Shown: positions 27,911 to 38,586 of the stretch, piece by piece
Layout: each line of letters opens with the position of its first letter
Position numbering within the stretch: position 1 is the first letter of the stretch
Assembly (NCBI RefSeq): GCF_000948975.2
Contig: NZ_CP059735.1
Coordinates: 3,968,001 to 4,032,000, forward strand
Reading direction: 5' to 3'
Source: Thalassomonas actiniarum
GTDB taxonomy: Bacteria > Pseudomonadota > Gammaproteobacteria > Enterobacterales > Alteromonadaceae
DNA: 64,000 bases
Program-made: the position numbers and the translations under genes
Notes under the pieces: model-generated
Told to the model about the DNA's origin: nothing
Database searches by the model: none
The model's input: only the letters and a program-made list of their open reading frames with translations

Positions 27911-28807
27911 ATGCAAACAATAAATATCCTCGAAAATCGTTATTCACCATTCAATGCTTTTAAAGTCTTTGATTCTTCCTCGTTTGAAAATAAAAAACGA
28001 GGTGCTGAGCTATTAGAGCAGCTGCAGGTCACTTTAGACCTGGAGAAGCTGCTCAATATCTTTGCGATAGAGGCTGCGAAATATGTCGATTTTTCAGGTC
28101 TTTATTTTAAACATGGTAGCATAAGAAAAGCGATACGTGGTAGTCGTAGTGCCAGGAATGAACACCAGTTCGAATTAAAACTCAATAATGAGTTTATCGG
28201 CATGCTGACCTATGCGGTAAATTCCCCCATTAACCACACGAACAGCAAGATATTAAATCAGTTACATCAGTACCTGCTGTACCCGTTGCGTAATGCCATT
28301 GAATACCATAGAGCGATGCAACTTGCGATGCAGGATGGCTTAACCGGCCTGGGTAACCGCAGATATTTTGACGAACAGTTAAGAAGGGCCATGCACCACG
28401 CCAACCGTCATCGTTCCCATGTCGGCCTGGTGGTGTGTGATCTCAACAAATTTAAAGCCGTCAACGATACCCATGGCCACGCTGTCGGCGATCAGGTGCT
28501 GGTAAATTTTGCTGATGCGCTGCGCGCCAGTATCCGCGACTCGGACAGTTTATTCCGCTTCGGCGGCGACGAATTTGCCGTCTTAGTGGAAAATGCCACT
28601 GAGCAGTCGTTAACCTTGATCAAACACAGGATCAACCAGGCAAGCGACAATGACGCCCTGCTGGCAAAATATCAGGTCAGCTGCGCTTTGGGCACAAGCC
28701 TGATGAACCGCGCCGACAACGAGCAAAGCTTGTTTGAACGGGCAGATCAGGCGCTATACCATGAGAAAATGGGTATGCCGCACCACCTGAGCCTGGTAGA
28801 AGCTTAA
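27911..28807 (+). CDS. Diguanylate cyclase (GGDEF)
   Basis: 298 residues. The N-terminal 125 residues form a small GAF-like sensor of unclear type with no membrane helix. The GGDEF domain begins at DGLTGLGNRRYFDEQL, has DLNKFKAVNDTHGHAVGD and the intact active site FRFGGDEFAV. No EAL domain follows, so the protein should synthesise c-di-GMP. No RxxD inhibitory site is evident before GGDEF. It is divergent from the antiporter and convergent with the next gene. Confidence 0.93.
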   Translation: MQTINILENRYSPFNAFKVFDSSSFENKKRGAELLEQLQVTLDLEKLLNIFAIEAAKYVDFSGLYFKHGSIRKAIRGSRSARNEHQFELKLNNEFIGMLTYAVNSPINHTNSKILNQLHQYLLYPLRNAIEYHRAMQLAMQDGLTGLGNRRYFDEQLRRAMHHANRHRSHVGLVVCDLNKFKAVNDTHGHAVGDQVLVNFADALRASIRDSDSLFRFGGDEFAVLVENATEQSLTLIKHRINQASDNDALLAKYQVSCALGTSLMNRADNEQSLFERADQALYHEKMGMPHHLSLVEA

Positions 28808-28855
28808 CAACAAAGGCTAGCTGCCCAGCTTTAAGCGTTAAGTAAACAACTGCTG

Positions 28856-29524
28856 CTACTTTACTTCGGCCTCAACAGCAGATGCTAACGACTTGAGCAT
28901 GGCAGCGCGCTCTTTTGCCGTATCCCCCAGGGTTAAGCGGCAAAACCTTACCGCTTCGGCAAACCGGTTCCGGGTGTAGATTTCTAATACCGAGATAAAA
29001 AAGTGCTTGTCCAGATGAAATATCCGGCAATAATGGTTGATGGCATCGTTAAGCGACGGATATGAAATACCGTCAAAGACAAAAGTTTCCTGCTCTACTT
29101 CATCAAACAGTTCAACACCGTTGACCACCAGCGGCCAGCCCTGAAAATTGACGCGCCCCTGGGCTACCTGGTACATAAACCAGGCGCTTTTTTGGAAACC
29201 GGCAAAATTTCCCCCTTCAAACTGGCTTTGCGCCAGACTTTCCTCGGTCCAGTTAACCCCTATGGCCAGATCTTCATGGTAACGGCGGATCAGTTTTGAC
29301 TTAACAGCCTCAGCCACCGCCCAGACAGAGCTTTTGTTTGCCTTAACAGCAAGCTTGCAACATTCATCACATCCCGGCAGGGTCAGCGGCGGGTGAGCGC
29401 AAGTCACCCGGGTGTGTCGGCTATTTGGAAAGGTAAAAGCGTGACCGGCTGGCTCCCCGCAAAACCAGCAGAGATGCCTGAAATCAAAAGGGATTTCTAT
29501 CTGATTTAACCCGGTTTCCAACAA
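28856..29524 (-). CDS. Hypothetical protein with N-terminal CxxC zinc-binding pairs
   Basis: 222 residues. Two cysteine pairs near the N-terminus (HLCWFCGEPAGH and PGCDECCKL) resemble a zinc ribbon or HNH-type knuckle, but no catalytic HNH residues are evident. The rest is mixed alpha/beta with GFQKSAWFMYQVAQGRVNFQGWPLVV. Its start lies 3 nt after the stop of the RhlE-like helicase gene, so the two are likely co-transcribed. Function unknown. Confidence 0.7.
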   Translation of the reverse strand: MLETGLNQIEIPFDFRHLCWFCGEPAGHAFTFPNSRHTRVTCAHPPLTLPGCDECCKLAVKANKSSVWAVAEAVKSKLIRRYHEDLAIGVNWTEESLAQSQFEGGNFAGFQKSAWFMYQVAQGRVNFQGWPLVVNGVELFDEVEQETFVFDGISYPSLNDAINHYCRIFHLDKHFFISVLEIYTRNRFAEAVRFCRLTLGDTAKERAAMLKSLASAVEAEVK

Positions 29525-29527
29525 AGA

Positions 29528-30919
29528 CTACCTGCGTTTTTTCTCGGCAGCCCTTTGGTTACCGGCAATCGCTTTTTTGCTGAGTTTTTTGCCGACAACT
29601 TTTTTACCGCGCACGGCTTTTTTACCCGAGGCAGGTTTGCCGCCACGTTTACCATCCGGCGCTTGCTCTCCGGCATTTTTACGGGCAATCTCCCGGTTCT
29701 TGTCACGGGTTTTCTGGTAACGGTTTTTATCCGGCACCTGCCCTGCTGCTTCACCATATTGCAGCGGCAAAGGACGATCCAGTTCATATCCGGGTACGAT
29801 AATGCGTTCAAACTGGCGACCGATAAGGGCTTCGATGTTACCTAAGAACTTTTCATCTTTGGGACTCACCAGGGAGATAGCCGTGCCCGCTTTACCCGCC
29901 CGACCGGTGCGGCCGATGCGGTGGACATAATCTTCTGCCAGGAACGGCAGGTGGAAGTTGACCACATAAGGTAAGTCGGCGATATCCAAACCACGGGCGG
30001 CGACATCCGTGGCCACCAATACCCGGACACTGCCGCTGATAAATTTCTCCAGCGCCTGATTTCTCGAGCCCTGGGATTTCTCGCCGTGGCAAACCGCGGT
30101 TTTGATGCCGTCGAGTTTCAGCTCTTTCGCCAGCACATTGGCGCTTTCACGGGTACCGGCAAATACCAGCACCTGCTGCCAGTTATTGACGCCGATAAGC
30201 TCAGAGAGCAGTTCACGTTTACGCTGCTCAGACACCCAATAAACCGATTGCTTCACCTTGCCGGAGGTTGAGTTTTGGCGGGAAATCTCCAGCGTTTTCG
30301 GTGTCGTTAAAATCTGTTTGGCCAGGGTTTTCACTTTATTGGAAAAGGTCGCCGAGAACATCAGGGTTTGATGTTTTTGTTTGATATGGCCGAGTAATTT
30401 TTCAATATCGGTTAAAAAGCCCATATCCAGCATCCGGTCCGCTTCATCCATAACCAGGAATTTCACATGGCTGAGATCGACATTTCTTAAGCCGACATGC
30501 TCTAATAACCGTCCCGGGGTCGCGACTAAGATATCGACACCGTTTTTCAGCATCTGGGTTTGCCCCGGCATATTGACGCCGCCGTAAATCACACCACAGG
30601 TCAGCGGTAAAAACTCGCTGTAGCTGGCAATGTTATCCGCCACTTGCATCGCCAGCTCACGGGTTGGCGTCAGGATCAGGGCTTTAACCGTAGGTGTGCC
30701 GAGCGCTTCGGTATTTTTGCTCTTTTTGGCTAAGGCATCAAGAATAGGCAGGGAAAAGGCGGCGGTTTTCCCGGTACCGGTTTGCGCACTGGCAAGCAGG
30801 TCTACGCCGGTGCGGATCACAGGGATCGCCTGCTGCTGGACAGGTGTTAAATTTTTATAACCACAGGCTTTTACCGCCTTTAATAACTCTGCAGATAAAC
30901 CAATTGCATCAACACTCAT
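29528..30919 (-). CDS. DEAD-box ATP-dependent RNA helicase, RhlE-like
   Basis: 463 residues from the ATG at 30919; an adjacent in-frame GTG lies one codon upstream. Motifs in order are the Q motif (LTPVQQQAIP), I (AQTGTGKTA), Ia (PTRELA), Ib (TPGR), II (DEADRMLDMGF), III (SAT), IV-VI ending HRIGRTGRAG. A basic, lysine/arginine-rich tail of about 90 residues is typical of RhlE-type helicases, which remodel RNA in ribosome assembly and decay. The small zinc-ribbon-like gene follows directly. Confidence 0.94.
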   Translation of the reverse strand: MSVDAIGLSAELLKAVKACGYKNLTPVQQQAIPVIRTGVDLLASAQTGTGKTAAFSLPILDALAKKSKNTEALGTPTVKALILTPTRELAMQVADNIASYSEFLPLTCGVIYGGVNMPGQTQMLKNGVDILVATPGRLLEHVGLRNVDLSHVKFLVMDEADRMLDMGFLTDIEKLLGHIKQKHQTLMFSATFSNKVKTLAKQILTTPKTLEISRQNSTSGKVKQSVYWVSEQRKRELLSELIGVNNWQQVLVFAGTRESANVLAKELKLDGIKTAVCHGEKSQGSRNQALEKFISGSVRVLVATDVAARGLDIADLPYVVNFHLPFLAEDYVHRIGRTGRAGKAGTAISLVSPKDEKFLGNIEALIGRQFERIIVPGYELDRPLPLQYGEAAGQVPDKNRYQKTRDKNREIARKNAGEQAPDGKRGGKPASGKKAVRGKKVVGKKLSKKAIAGNQRAAEKKRR

Positions 30920-31042
30920 CACATCACCAATATAACCAAAAACAGGGGCGCGGATTATAACAGCTTTATCTTTTGACTACAGAATTAATTTATTTGTTCG
31001 CCACCGGTTTAAATTCACGAGCAAAATCAGCAGCAATCACCA

Positions 31043-32488
31043 TCAATCTGACCAGATCTTGGCGGTTAAATTAAAACCTTGCTGCTGCTCCTGGCTGGCC
31101 CGGTAGCACGGGACTTTTTTCTGCTGTAATTGCCTGTGATAATCCTGGCTGATCACCAGCACCACTTTCGAGAGTAAAAACAGCGCCACTACATTGACCA
31201 CTGTCATCAATCCTGTGGCTAAATCCGCCATGGCAATCACCTGTGGCAGGGAGGCCACGGAGCCAAACACCAGCATGCCTAAAAAGCCAATTCTTAAAAA
31301 CCAGTGGCCGGCAGCATGATCCAGCTTTAAATATTTCAGGTTATTATCGGCATAGGCAAAGTTGGCCACGATAGAAGTAAAGCCAAACAGCAAAATCGCC
31401 ACCGTGATAAAGTCACTGCCCCAGGCCCCGACCTGGCTGGCAAAGGCCTGCTGGGTTAATAAAATTCCCTGGATATTATCCCCTTGCACCGGGCTCAGTA
31501 AAATAACAAAGGCGGTACAGGAGCAGATCACCAGGGTATCGAAAAAAACCGCCAGCATCTGGATATAACCCTGGGACACGGGATGGGGCGGATAAGGAAT
31601 GGCCGCCGCCGCCGCATTAGGTGAACTGCCCATACCTGCTTCATTGGAATAAAGCCCGCGTTTGACCCCCTGCACTATCGCCGCCCCTACCAGGCCGGAG
31701 CCTGCTTCTTTAAGGCCAAAGGCCGAGGCAATAATATCCGTGATGATGCCCGGAATAGCCTCTGCATTGAGCAGCACGATGGCAATAGACACCAAAAGGT
31801 AGGCTATCCCCATAAAAGGTACGGTAAGCTCGGCAAAACGGGCGATATTTCGTAAACCGCCAAGAATAACCAAGGCAGCGCAGATAGTGATAATAATACC
31901 CGTAGTGACAGGCGGAACACCAAAAGAGCCATAAAAAGCACTGGTGATGGAATTGGCCTGCACCGAGCTAAAGACAAAACCGTAGCCGAAAAAAAGACAC
32001 AAAGAAAAAGTCACCGCCAGCGCCGGGCTTTTTAATCCCTTGCGCATATAATAAGCCGGGCCGCCACGAAAGGCATTATTACCGTCCTTTTCTTTATAAA
32101 GCTGTCCCAGACTGCTTTCGGCAAAGGCGGTAGCCATACCCAACAAAGCTATCAGCCACATCCAGAACACGGCACCTGCTCCCCCCAGGGAGATAGCCAC
32201 CGCCACCCCCATAAGATTACCTGTCCCTACCCGCGCCGCAAGCGTAGTACACAACGCCTGAAACGAAGAAATCCCCTGGGGTGACGGTACTTTCGCTTCA
32301 CCTTGCTCGCTACCAGACCCTGAATTGGCTTTCCTGCTTGATCCTAACAGGGAAAACATATGAAAAAAGTGCCGAAACTGTATGCCCTTAAGACGCCAGG
32401 TAAACCACAGGCCGCAGGCAGTCAGCAAATAAATTAAAATGCTGCCCCACAAATAACCATTTATCGTCCCCAGCCAGGCTTCTATCAC
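31043..32488 (-). CDS. Alanine/glycine:cation symporter (AGCS family)
   Basis: 481 residues from a GTG at 32488 preceded 6 nt upstream by GGGGAG. A TTG at 32521 would add 11 residues but lacks a ribosome site. The family signature appears as ALCTTLAARVGTGNLMGVAVAI and later NEAGMGSSPNAAAAA. About ten membrane helices. It imports alanine or glycine with Na+ or H+. It is divergent from the PotD-like gene. Confidence 0.93.
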   Translation of the reverse strand: MIEAWLGTINGYLWGSILIYLLTACGLWFTWRLKGIQFRHFFHMFSLLGSSRKANSGSGSEQGEAKVPSPQGISSFQALCTTLAARVGTGNLMGVAVAISLGGAGAVFWMWLIALLGMATAFAESSLGQLYKEKDGNNAFRGGPAYYMRKGLKSPALAVTFSLCLFFGYGFVFSSVQANSITSAFYGSFGVPPVTTGIIITICAALVILGGLRNIARFAELTVPFMGIAYLLVSIAIVLLNAEAIPGIITDIIASAFGLKEAGSGLVGAAIVQGVKRGLYSNEAGMGSSPNAAAAAIPYPPHPVSQGYIQMLAVFFDTLVICSCTAFVILLSPVQGDNIQGILLTQQAFASQVGAWGSDFITVAILLFGFTSIVANFAYADNNLKYLKLDHAAGHWFLRIGFLGMLVFGSVASLPQVIAMADLATGLMTVVNVVALFLLSKVVLVISQDYHRQLQQKKVPCYRASQEQQQGFNLTAKIWSD

Positions 32489-32657
32489 AGACCACTCCCC
32501 ATTGATGCCAAATAAACACAAAACATATTAAAAAATAAGAAAAAACATGCTACCGGCAAAAGCCGGGAATAGCAAAAAAGCTTTTGCCCCTGTTAGCTGG
32601 CGCTAAAGATCACTTCTATACTAGGTACACCGACCTAACATCAGGATTTATTAAGGC

Positions 32658-33800
32658 GTGTGGCACAACAGCTTGCGTAACATCTCCGGTAAAATAGCCA
32701 TAGGGCTTATTTTTTGTCTTTGCAGCACCGGGGAGTTGTGGGCTAAGGAAAGCTTACGTATCTTTACCTGGGACGGTTACGTCACCAAGCAGGACTTAAC
32801 CCAGGTTAACAAACTGCTTTCTGAGCAAAACTATGACATTGAAGCCAAAGTGATCACCCCTTTTGCCGATGATGCCGATCAGATGTTTAATGTCATCCGC
32901 GCCGGCAAGGCAGATGTTACTTTTCTGACCTTATTTTTTATTAAAATGCAGCACCAGCGTATGCTGCATTTATTACAGCCCATCAATACCCAGTCCCCCA
33001 GACTCAGCAATTATCAAGCACTGGAGCCGAGCTTGACCGATATTCCCATGGGCATGGTCGAGAATAAAAAGTTCTATATTCCCTGGGGCGGCGGTGCTTA
33101 TGGTTTTTATGTCAACCGCAATCAGGTGGAGAAACAAGACATTCCCGTCTCCCTGAACGACTTATGGCTGCCGAAATGGCAAGGCCGGGTTTCCTATAAC
33201 CTCAGCCAGGAATGGTACAATATCGGTATTACCCTGATGTCGATGGGAAAATCTCCCTTTTATATCAATGAACTGGTGCGCAAACACCAGCATGCCCGGC
33301 TGATCGAACTTAAAGCCGAAAACAGCGACTTGATAACCAAACTCACCCGCCTTTATGCCAATGCCGGTCATTTATGGCATAGCGGGCCGGTATTTCACGA
33401 AAACTTGCATATTGTCAGCAGCTGGGGACCGGAGATCATGCGGGAAAACACTAAAGGCAACAACTGGCAGTTGATCCAGTTTAAAGAAGGCAGCATGGTG
33501 TGGCTGGATACCATTAACTTTGTCCATTCTTTAAAAGGCAAAAAGCTCGAAGCAGCGGAAATTTTTGCCAACTACTTTATCGGTAAACAAGTGCAAAACC
33601 GTATCGTCACTTCATTATCTATGGTGGCAGCCTCCAGCCTGGTAGAGAGCAATCCGATCATCGATAATAATCCAACATTTTTTCAAAATGATCTCTTTGT
33701 TCCCCCATACGATACCGTCTCTGGTAATATCGTGACCACACTGACCGAACGGGCGCTTGCCGGTGCTAAAATCATGCAGAAGGCGACGAGTCAGGATTAA
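32658..33800 (+). CDS. Orphan extracellular solute-binding protein, PotD/spermidine-binding type
   Basis: 380 residues; an N-terminal signal peptide (KIAIGLIFCLCSTGELWAKES) predicts a periplasmic protein. LRIFTWDGYVTKQDL is characteristic of polyamine-binding PotD/PotF-like proteins, and the ligand-pocket region IPWGGGAYGFYVNRNQV follows. There are no adjacent ATP-binding or permease genes, so it may serve a transporter elsewhere or act as a sensor. The start is uncertain: GTG 32658 is the upstream choice, TTG 32673 the other. Confidence 0.85.
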   Translation: MWHNSLRNISGKIAIGLIFCLCSTGELWAKESLRIFTWDGYVTKQDLTQVNKLLSEQNYDIEAKVITPFADDADQMFNVIRAGKADVTFLTLFFIKMQHQRMLHLLQPINTQSPRLSNYQALEPSLTDIPMGMVENKKFYIPWGGGAYGFYVNRNQVEKQDIPVSLNDLWLPKWQGRVSYNLSQEWYNIGITLMSMGKSPFYINELVRKHQHARLIELKAENSDLITKLTRLYANAGHLWHSGPVFHENLHIVSSWGPEIMRENTKGNNWQLIQFKEGSMVWLDTINFVHSLKGKKLEAAEIFANYFIGKQVQNRIVTSLSMVAASSLVESNPIIDNNPTFFQNDLFVPPYDTVSGNIVTTLTERALAGAKIMQKATSQD

Positions 33801-33828
33801 GACTATAGTTTCTATCCTCACTTAAGGT

Positions 33829-33868
33829 GAAAAACAAAAAAACAGGCCAGTCATTAATGACTGGCCTG
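33829..33868 (-). terminator. Rho-independent terminator of pntAB
   Basis: CAGGCCAGTCATTAATGACTGGCCTG is a perfect palindrome at 33843-33868. On the minus strand it is followed by TTTTTTTGTTTTT, so it ends the pntAB transcript. The other side has no U-tract. Confidence 0.9.
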
Positions 33869-33903
33869 AACAGGTTTGAGCTTGTTTAAACGAACAACAA
33901 AAA

Positions 33904-35307
33904 CTACATCGCCTTGAAAATCATCTCCACCGACTCTTTAGCATCGCCAAACAACATCTGGGTATTGTCTTTAAAGAACAGCGGATTCTGTACGCCGGCA
34001 TAACCGGTATTCATAGAGCGTTTAAAAACGATCACATTTTTCGCATTCCACACTTCCAGTACCGGCATACCGGCAATCGGACTGCTGGGATCTTCAGCCG
34101 CCGCCGGGTTAACGGTATCATTGGCGCCGATAACCAGGACCACATCGGTATCGGAAAAATCATCATTGATCTCATCCATACCCAGCACAATATCATAGGG
34201 CACCTTGGCTTCCGCCAGTAATACATTCATATGTCCGGGCAAACGTCCCGCCACCGGATGTATGCCAAAACGCACATCCACCCCTTTGGCTTTTAACTGC
34301 TGGGTCATTTCATAAACCGGATATTGTGCCTGGGCCACCGCCATACCGTAACCCGGAGTAATAATGACTGACTTGGCGCCGGAAAGTAATTCCGCGACCG
34401 CTTCCGCCTGAATTTCCACATGGTCGCCATAGTCCGCTTCACTGTCGACTTTGACATCGGTACCGAAACCGCCGGCAATAACACTGATAAACGAGCGGTT
34501 CATGGCCTTACACATGATATAAGACAGGATAGCCCCCGATGACCCCACCAGGGCGCCGGTAACAATCAGCAAATCGTTGCTGAGCATAAAACCGGCTGCC
34601 GCTGCCGCCCAACCAGAATAGGAGTTAAGCATAGAGACCACCACAGGCATATCCGCGCCGCCAATAGAGGCCACCAGATGCCAGCCAAACACCAGGGCAA
34701 TGCCGGTCATAATATAAAGATGCAGATCGCTGCCCCCCTGCTGGACAAAAATCACCATCAAGACCACAGAAGCGATACCGGCAAGCAAATTCATTTTATG
34801 CCTGTGGGGTAACATCAGCGCCGCCGAGTTAATTACCCCTCTTAATTTACCAAAAGCAACTACAGAGCCGGTAAAGGTCACCGCGCCGATAAAGACCCCT
34901 AAAAACACCTCGACAAGATGAATATTAGTTGCCATCTGCTGCTCAGCCGTCAGGTTCAGGCCCGGGCCATGTTGCATTTCAAAATAACTGTTATAACCGA
35001 CCAATACTGCGGCTAAACCGACAAAGCTGTGTAATATCGCCACCAGCTCGGGCATTTCTGTCATTTCTACTTTTTTTGCCAGGCGTAACCCTATCAGGCT
35101 ACCGACTATCATAGTGCCGACAATAATATGAATGTTCGACACCCGCTCATCGGCAATAGTCGCCGCCAGGGCGATGATCATGCCTATCACCCCGTACCAG
35201 TTGCCCGACTCGGCGGACTCCTGCTTACTCAAGCCCGCCAAACTGAAGATAAACAACAAAGCGGCAATAACATAAGCGGCCGAAATCAAACCTAAAGAAA
35301 CTTCCAT
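33904..35307 (-). CDS. pntB: NAD(P) transhydrogenase subunit beta
   Basis: 467 residues, nearly the length of E. coli PntB. Eight or nine membrane helices are followed by the NADP(H)-binding domain III with [18 protein letters not shown], and [10 protein letters not shown] near the end. With PntA it couples hydride transfer from NADH to NADP+ to inward proton movement, feeding NADPH supply. It begins 10 nt after pntA. Confidence 0.98.
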   Translation of the reverse strand: MEVSLGLISAAYVIAALLFIFSLAGLSKQESAESGNWYGVIGMIIALAATIADERVSNIHIIVGTMIVGSLIGLRLAKKVEMTEMPELVAILHSFVGLAAVLVGYNSYFEMQHGPGLNLTAEQQMATNIHLVEVFLGVFIGAVTFTGSVVAFGKLRGVINSAALMLPHRHKMNLLAGIASVVLMVIFVQQGGSDLHLYIMTGIALVFGWHLVASIGGADMPVVVSMLNSYSGWAAAAAGFMLSNDLLIVTGALVGSSGAILSYIMCKAMNRSFISVIAGGFGTDVKVDSEADYGDHVEIQAEAVAELLSGAKSVIITPGYGMAVAQAQYPVYEMTQQLKAKGVDVRFGIHPVAGRLPGHMNVLLAEAKVPYDIVLGMDEINDDFSDTDVVLVIGANDTVNPAAAEDPSSPIAGMPVLEVWNAKNVIVFKRSMNTGYAGVQNPLFFKDNTQMLFGDAKESVEMIFKAM

Positions 35308-35317
35308 GACTGACCCC

Positions 35318-36853
35318 TTATTTCCTGAACATCTTTAACATACGGTTGGTGACAACAAAGCCACCAACAATATTAATGGTGGCAATGAGCACGGCAATGC
35401 CTGCCAATATCTGGATCAGGAGATTATCCTGCCCTACCTGCAACAGCGCGCCGACCACGATAATGCCGGAAATGGCATTGGTGACACTCATCAGCGGTGT
35501 ATGCAGCGAATGGGACACATTCCAGACCACGTGATAACCGATAACGCAGGCAAGCACAAACACGGTAAAGTGGGAAAGAAAATCCGCCGGGGCAACACTG
35601 GCGACCCAGCCAAATAAGCCTGCACCGACTAACATAGCCAAGTGTTTCTTGGTATTAGATTTTGGCTGCTTGTCTTCGGCAGCAGCTGCTACCGGGGCCA
35701 CCTGAGGTTTAGCCGGCGCCGCACTCACCTGGATCGGTGGTGGCGGAAAGGTCACTTCATCATTTTTCACCACCGTCATATTGCGTATGACCTGGTCGTC
35801 AAAGTCAATGTTCAAGCTGCCGTCTTTTTCCGGACAAAGCAGTTTAAGCAGGTTAACCAGATTATTGGCATAAAGCTGTGACGCCTGGTTAGGCAAACGG
35901 GAAACCAGGTCGGTATAACCGATAATAGTTACCCCCGCCACCTCGGTAATTTCTCCCGCCTGGGTTAACTCACAGTTGCCTCCCCCGGCAGCGGCTAAAT
36001 CCACCACTATAGAGCCGGGTTTCATCGAGCGCACCATTTCTTCGGTAATAAGTTTCGGCGCCGGTTTACCCGGGATCATCGCCGTGGTGATAATAATATC
36101 GACCTCTTTGGCCTGGGCGGCAAATAACGCCATTTCGGCATCGATAAAGGCCTGGCTCATTTCCTTGGCATAACCGTCTCCTGAGCCGGTATCTTCCGGC
36201 TCTTCGTAGTCCAGCTCCAGGAATTCCGCCCCCATGCTTTCAATTTGTTCTTTCACCTCGGGACGGGTATCAAAGGCGCGCACTATCGCCCCTAAACTGC
36301 CGGCGGTACCTATGGCGGCGAGCCCGGCAACACCGGCGCCGATGATCATCACTTTTGCCGGCGGCATTTTACCGGCGGCGGTGATCTGCCCGGTAAGGAA
36401 GCGGCCAAAGTGATGGGTGGCTTCTATCACCGCCCGGTATCCGGCAATGTTCGCCATCGAACTCAGGGCGTCCATGGATTGCGAGCGCGTCATTCTCGGT
36501 ACCATTTCCATGGCCAGGGTAGTGACTGATTTATTGCTCAAGGTGTCGAGTAGTTCGCCATTTTGCGCGGGGGCAATAAAACTGACTAAGGTGCTGCCGG
36601 GTTTTAATAAACTGGCTTCTTCCTGTGTCGGTGCATTGACCTTCAACACCAGATCCGATGCAAAACTGGTTTTGGCATCAACTATGGTGGCCCCGGCATT
36701 GATAAATTCTTCATCGGTAAAACTGGCTCGACTTCCGGCCTCCGACTCCACTTGCACCGAAAAACCTAATTTAATTAATGCAGCCACTGCGGTCGGTGAA
36801 CCGGCAATGCGATTTTCACCCGTTTGTGACTCCGAGGGAATTCCTATGATCAT
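35318..36853 (-). CDS. pntA: NAD(P) transhydrogenase subunit alpha
   Basis: 511 residues, as for E. coli PntA. Domain I is the NAD(H)-binding half with [29 protein letters not shown] and [20 protein letters not shown] linker rich in Pro and Ala and four C-terminal membrane helices follow. First gene of the pntAB operon. Confidence 0.98.
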   Translation of the reverse strand: MIIGIPSESQTGENRIAGSPTAVAALIKLGFSVQVESEAGSRASFTDEEFINAGATIVDAKTSFASDLVLKVNAPTQEEASLLKPGSTLVSFIAPAQNGELLDTLSNKSVTTLAMEMVPRMTRSQSMDALSSMANIAGYRAVIEATHHFGRFLTGQITAAGKMPPAKVMIIGAGVAGLAAIGTAGSLGAIVRAFDTRPEVKEQIESMGAEFLELDYEEPEDTGSGDGYAKEMSQAFIDAEMALFAAQAKEVDIIITTAMIPGKPAPKLITEEMVRSMKPGSIVVDLAAAGGGNCELTQAGEITEVAGVTIIGYTDLVSRLPNQASQLYANNLVNLLKLLCPEKDGSLNIDFDDQVIRNMTVVKNDEVTFPPPPIQVSAAPAKPQVAPVAAAAEDKQPKSNTKKHLAMLVGAGLFGWVASVAPADFLSHFTVFVLACVIGYHVVWNVSHSLHTPLMSVTNAISGIIVVGALLQVGQDNLLIQILAGIAVLIATINIVGGFVVTNRMLKMFRK

Positions 36854-37169
36854 AAAACACCTTCAACAAAGTAAAATTAGCGAGAGCGAACACATGAAAT
36901 ACTAAGTACTGCGTTATATTTCCTAGACTTTCTTTTGTCCCTTTAATGTTGTACCACTTATCGCAGCACGATAACACAGCAAAAAACAAGATTAGGGCTA
37001 TTTTGAATATTCAAATTGGTAATACCTTATACAGATGACTGAAAGTTATCGATTTTGCTAAAAATTATCGACAGATTTCACGCGCGGGGAAAAAGCTGAA
37101 GGGGCATTAGTGATTAAAAGTCTCAACTTAAAGATCTGAACAACTGGCTCATTCATCGTTACCGATAAA
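36854..37169. other. Intergenic region upstream of pntA
   Basis: No ORF. It carries the pntAB promoter somewhere near 36860-36980. The remaining bases to 37169 show nothing notable. Confidence 0.45.
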
Positions 37170-37193
37170 GTAAAAAGCCCCTGAACGGGGCTT
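37170..37193 (-). terminator. Terminator of the first PEP-CTERM gene
   Basis: AAGCCCC-gttca-GGGGCTTTTTA on the minus strand: a 7-bp GC-rich stem and a U-tract, ending about 30 nt after the stop codon. Confidence 0.85.
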
Positions 37194-37223
37194 GAGGTGA
37201 TCTATGATAAACTCAGCTTAGTC

Positions 37224-38105
37224 TTAAGCCTTTTTATTTCTTCGCTTAAAGCCCATTCCTAACAAGCCCATACCAAGTAACAACAAGGTTTCCGGCTCAG
37301 GAACCCGACTTAAGCTCACCATGGTATAAAAAGTGGATGACTTTTCTTCTTCCGTCCATAAACGGTCGCGGTCTATCGGGGCAACACCGTCTTCAGAAAA
37401 GAAAACCGTTAACGCAAAGTGCTCACCGTCAATATAGAAAGGGATCGAGAATGGCAGGGAATCGGGTAAAGGGTCCGGGTTATCTACTGAAAAATCAAAG
37501 TAATCATCACATGCAGAGACAAAGACATGATCACCGCTGCTGGGATCGACATCATCACTGACACGCTCACAGGTATCAGTCGAACTGGTATTAAAGGTTT
37601 CTTTAAAATCAATGTTAAATTCTGTACTGACGTCACTGGTAAAATCATCAACCACAGTCGTGCTGCCAAAACCCGCCGCGATGCCGCCGGAATGGCTACT
37701 GCTGAACTCCAGCGAGCCGGCAATAGAGGCCGTCATCAACCAGGCAAATTGCGCACTGATATCAAAATTATTATGGGTAATGGCTGATACGGCATAAGCG
37801 GTATCTAAAGCATCGATATCAGGGGCAAAGTTTTCCAGGACTAATGAGCTGTAAGTTCCGTTCCCTCCCCAGCGTAAACCTTCATGAACAGTAGCTCCGC
37901 CGCTTTGGTCCGCGTCAGCGACCAGGGTACCATCAGGCATTTGACTGACATATTCAGTAGAGGCGACACCTTGTGCCAGATCTTCAGTGTAATGGTTGAA
38001 TCCGCCTTCAGCGGCGATAGACAGGTATGTTGCGTTTGCATTAGCAGATAGAACGCCGGCCAGGATACCGAGCGTGATTTTCTTCATCAGTCCATGATAT
38101 TTCAT
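37224..38105 (-). CDS. PEP-CTERM sorting domain protein
   Basis: 293 residues with RBS AAGGA 6 nt before the ATG at 38105. An N-terminal signal (ITLGILAGVLSANANA) is followed by a secreted beta-rich domain without a recognised enzyme motif. The C-terminus has VPEPETLLLLGMGLLGMG then KRRNKK, the PEP motif, hydrophobic helix and basic end recognised by exosortase and linked to exopolysaccharide export. No exosortase gene is in the window. Monocistronic with its own terminator. Confidence 0.85.
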   Translation of the reverse strand: MKYHGLMKKITLGILAGVLSANANATYLSIAAEGGFNHYTEDLAQGVASTEYVSQMPDGTLVADADQSGGATVHEGLRWGGNGTYSSLVLENFAPDIDALDTAYAVSAITHNNFDISAQFAWLMTASIAGSLEFSSSHSGGIAAGFGSTTVVDDFTSDVSTEFNIDFKETFNTSSTDTCERVSDDVDPSSGDHVFVSACDDYFDFSVDNPDPLPDSLPFSIPFYIDGEHFALTVFFSEDGVAPIDRDRLWTEEEKSSTFYTMVSLSRVPEPETLLLLGMGLLGMGFKRRNKKA

Positions 38106-38586
38106 AGAGTTTCCTTATCATTGTTTTATAAGTTATTTAATTATGTACACCTATCAATTAGTTACTGCCTGAAACTACGAACTACTGCTGGCTACCAAGC
38201 ATCAACCACGCCAAACATTAAATAACAAACAAAAACAGACACTTAAAATAATCCATTTATAATCAGCCAAACAAGCTGTAAAAAAAACAGACGATTTCAG
38301 CGTGTTTTTTATACTAGAAGTAATTATTCTGATTTGGCAGATCAGGAGAGGAAAATATATTTTATATCGGGAGCTTAAGAATAAAGCCATGGCAACAAAC
38401 TGATTTAAATGAATATAAATCTTTTTATTAGCTAGCCGTAGAAATTAAAGATAAAGAAATAGCAAAAACAATATAGAAGGTATGTAAAAAGATCTGACAA
38501 AACAAAGCGATGAATACCTTAAGTCACCGCTGTGCCTTCACTCTGGTTTTGTTGTGTAATAGCTTTATTGTCTGGCATTACTCAAG
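38106..38586. other. 480-bp intergenic region
   Basis: A/T-rich; no supported ORF. It contains the promoter of the PEP-CTERM gene. Nothing else stands out. Confidence 0.45.
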
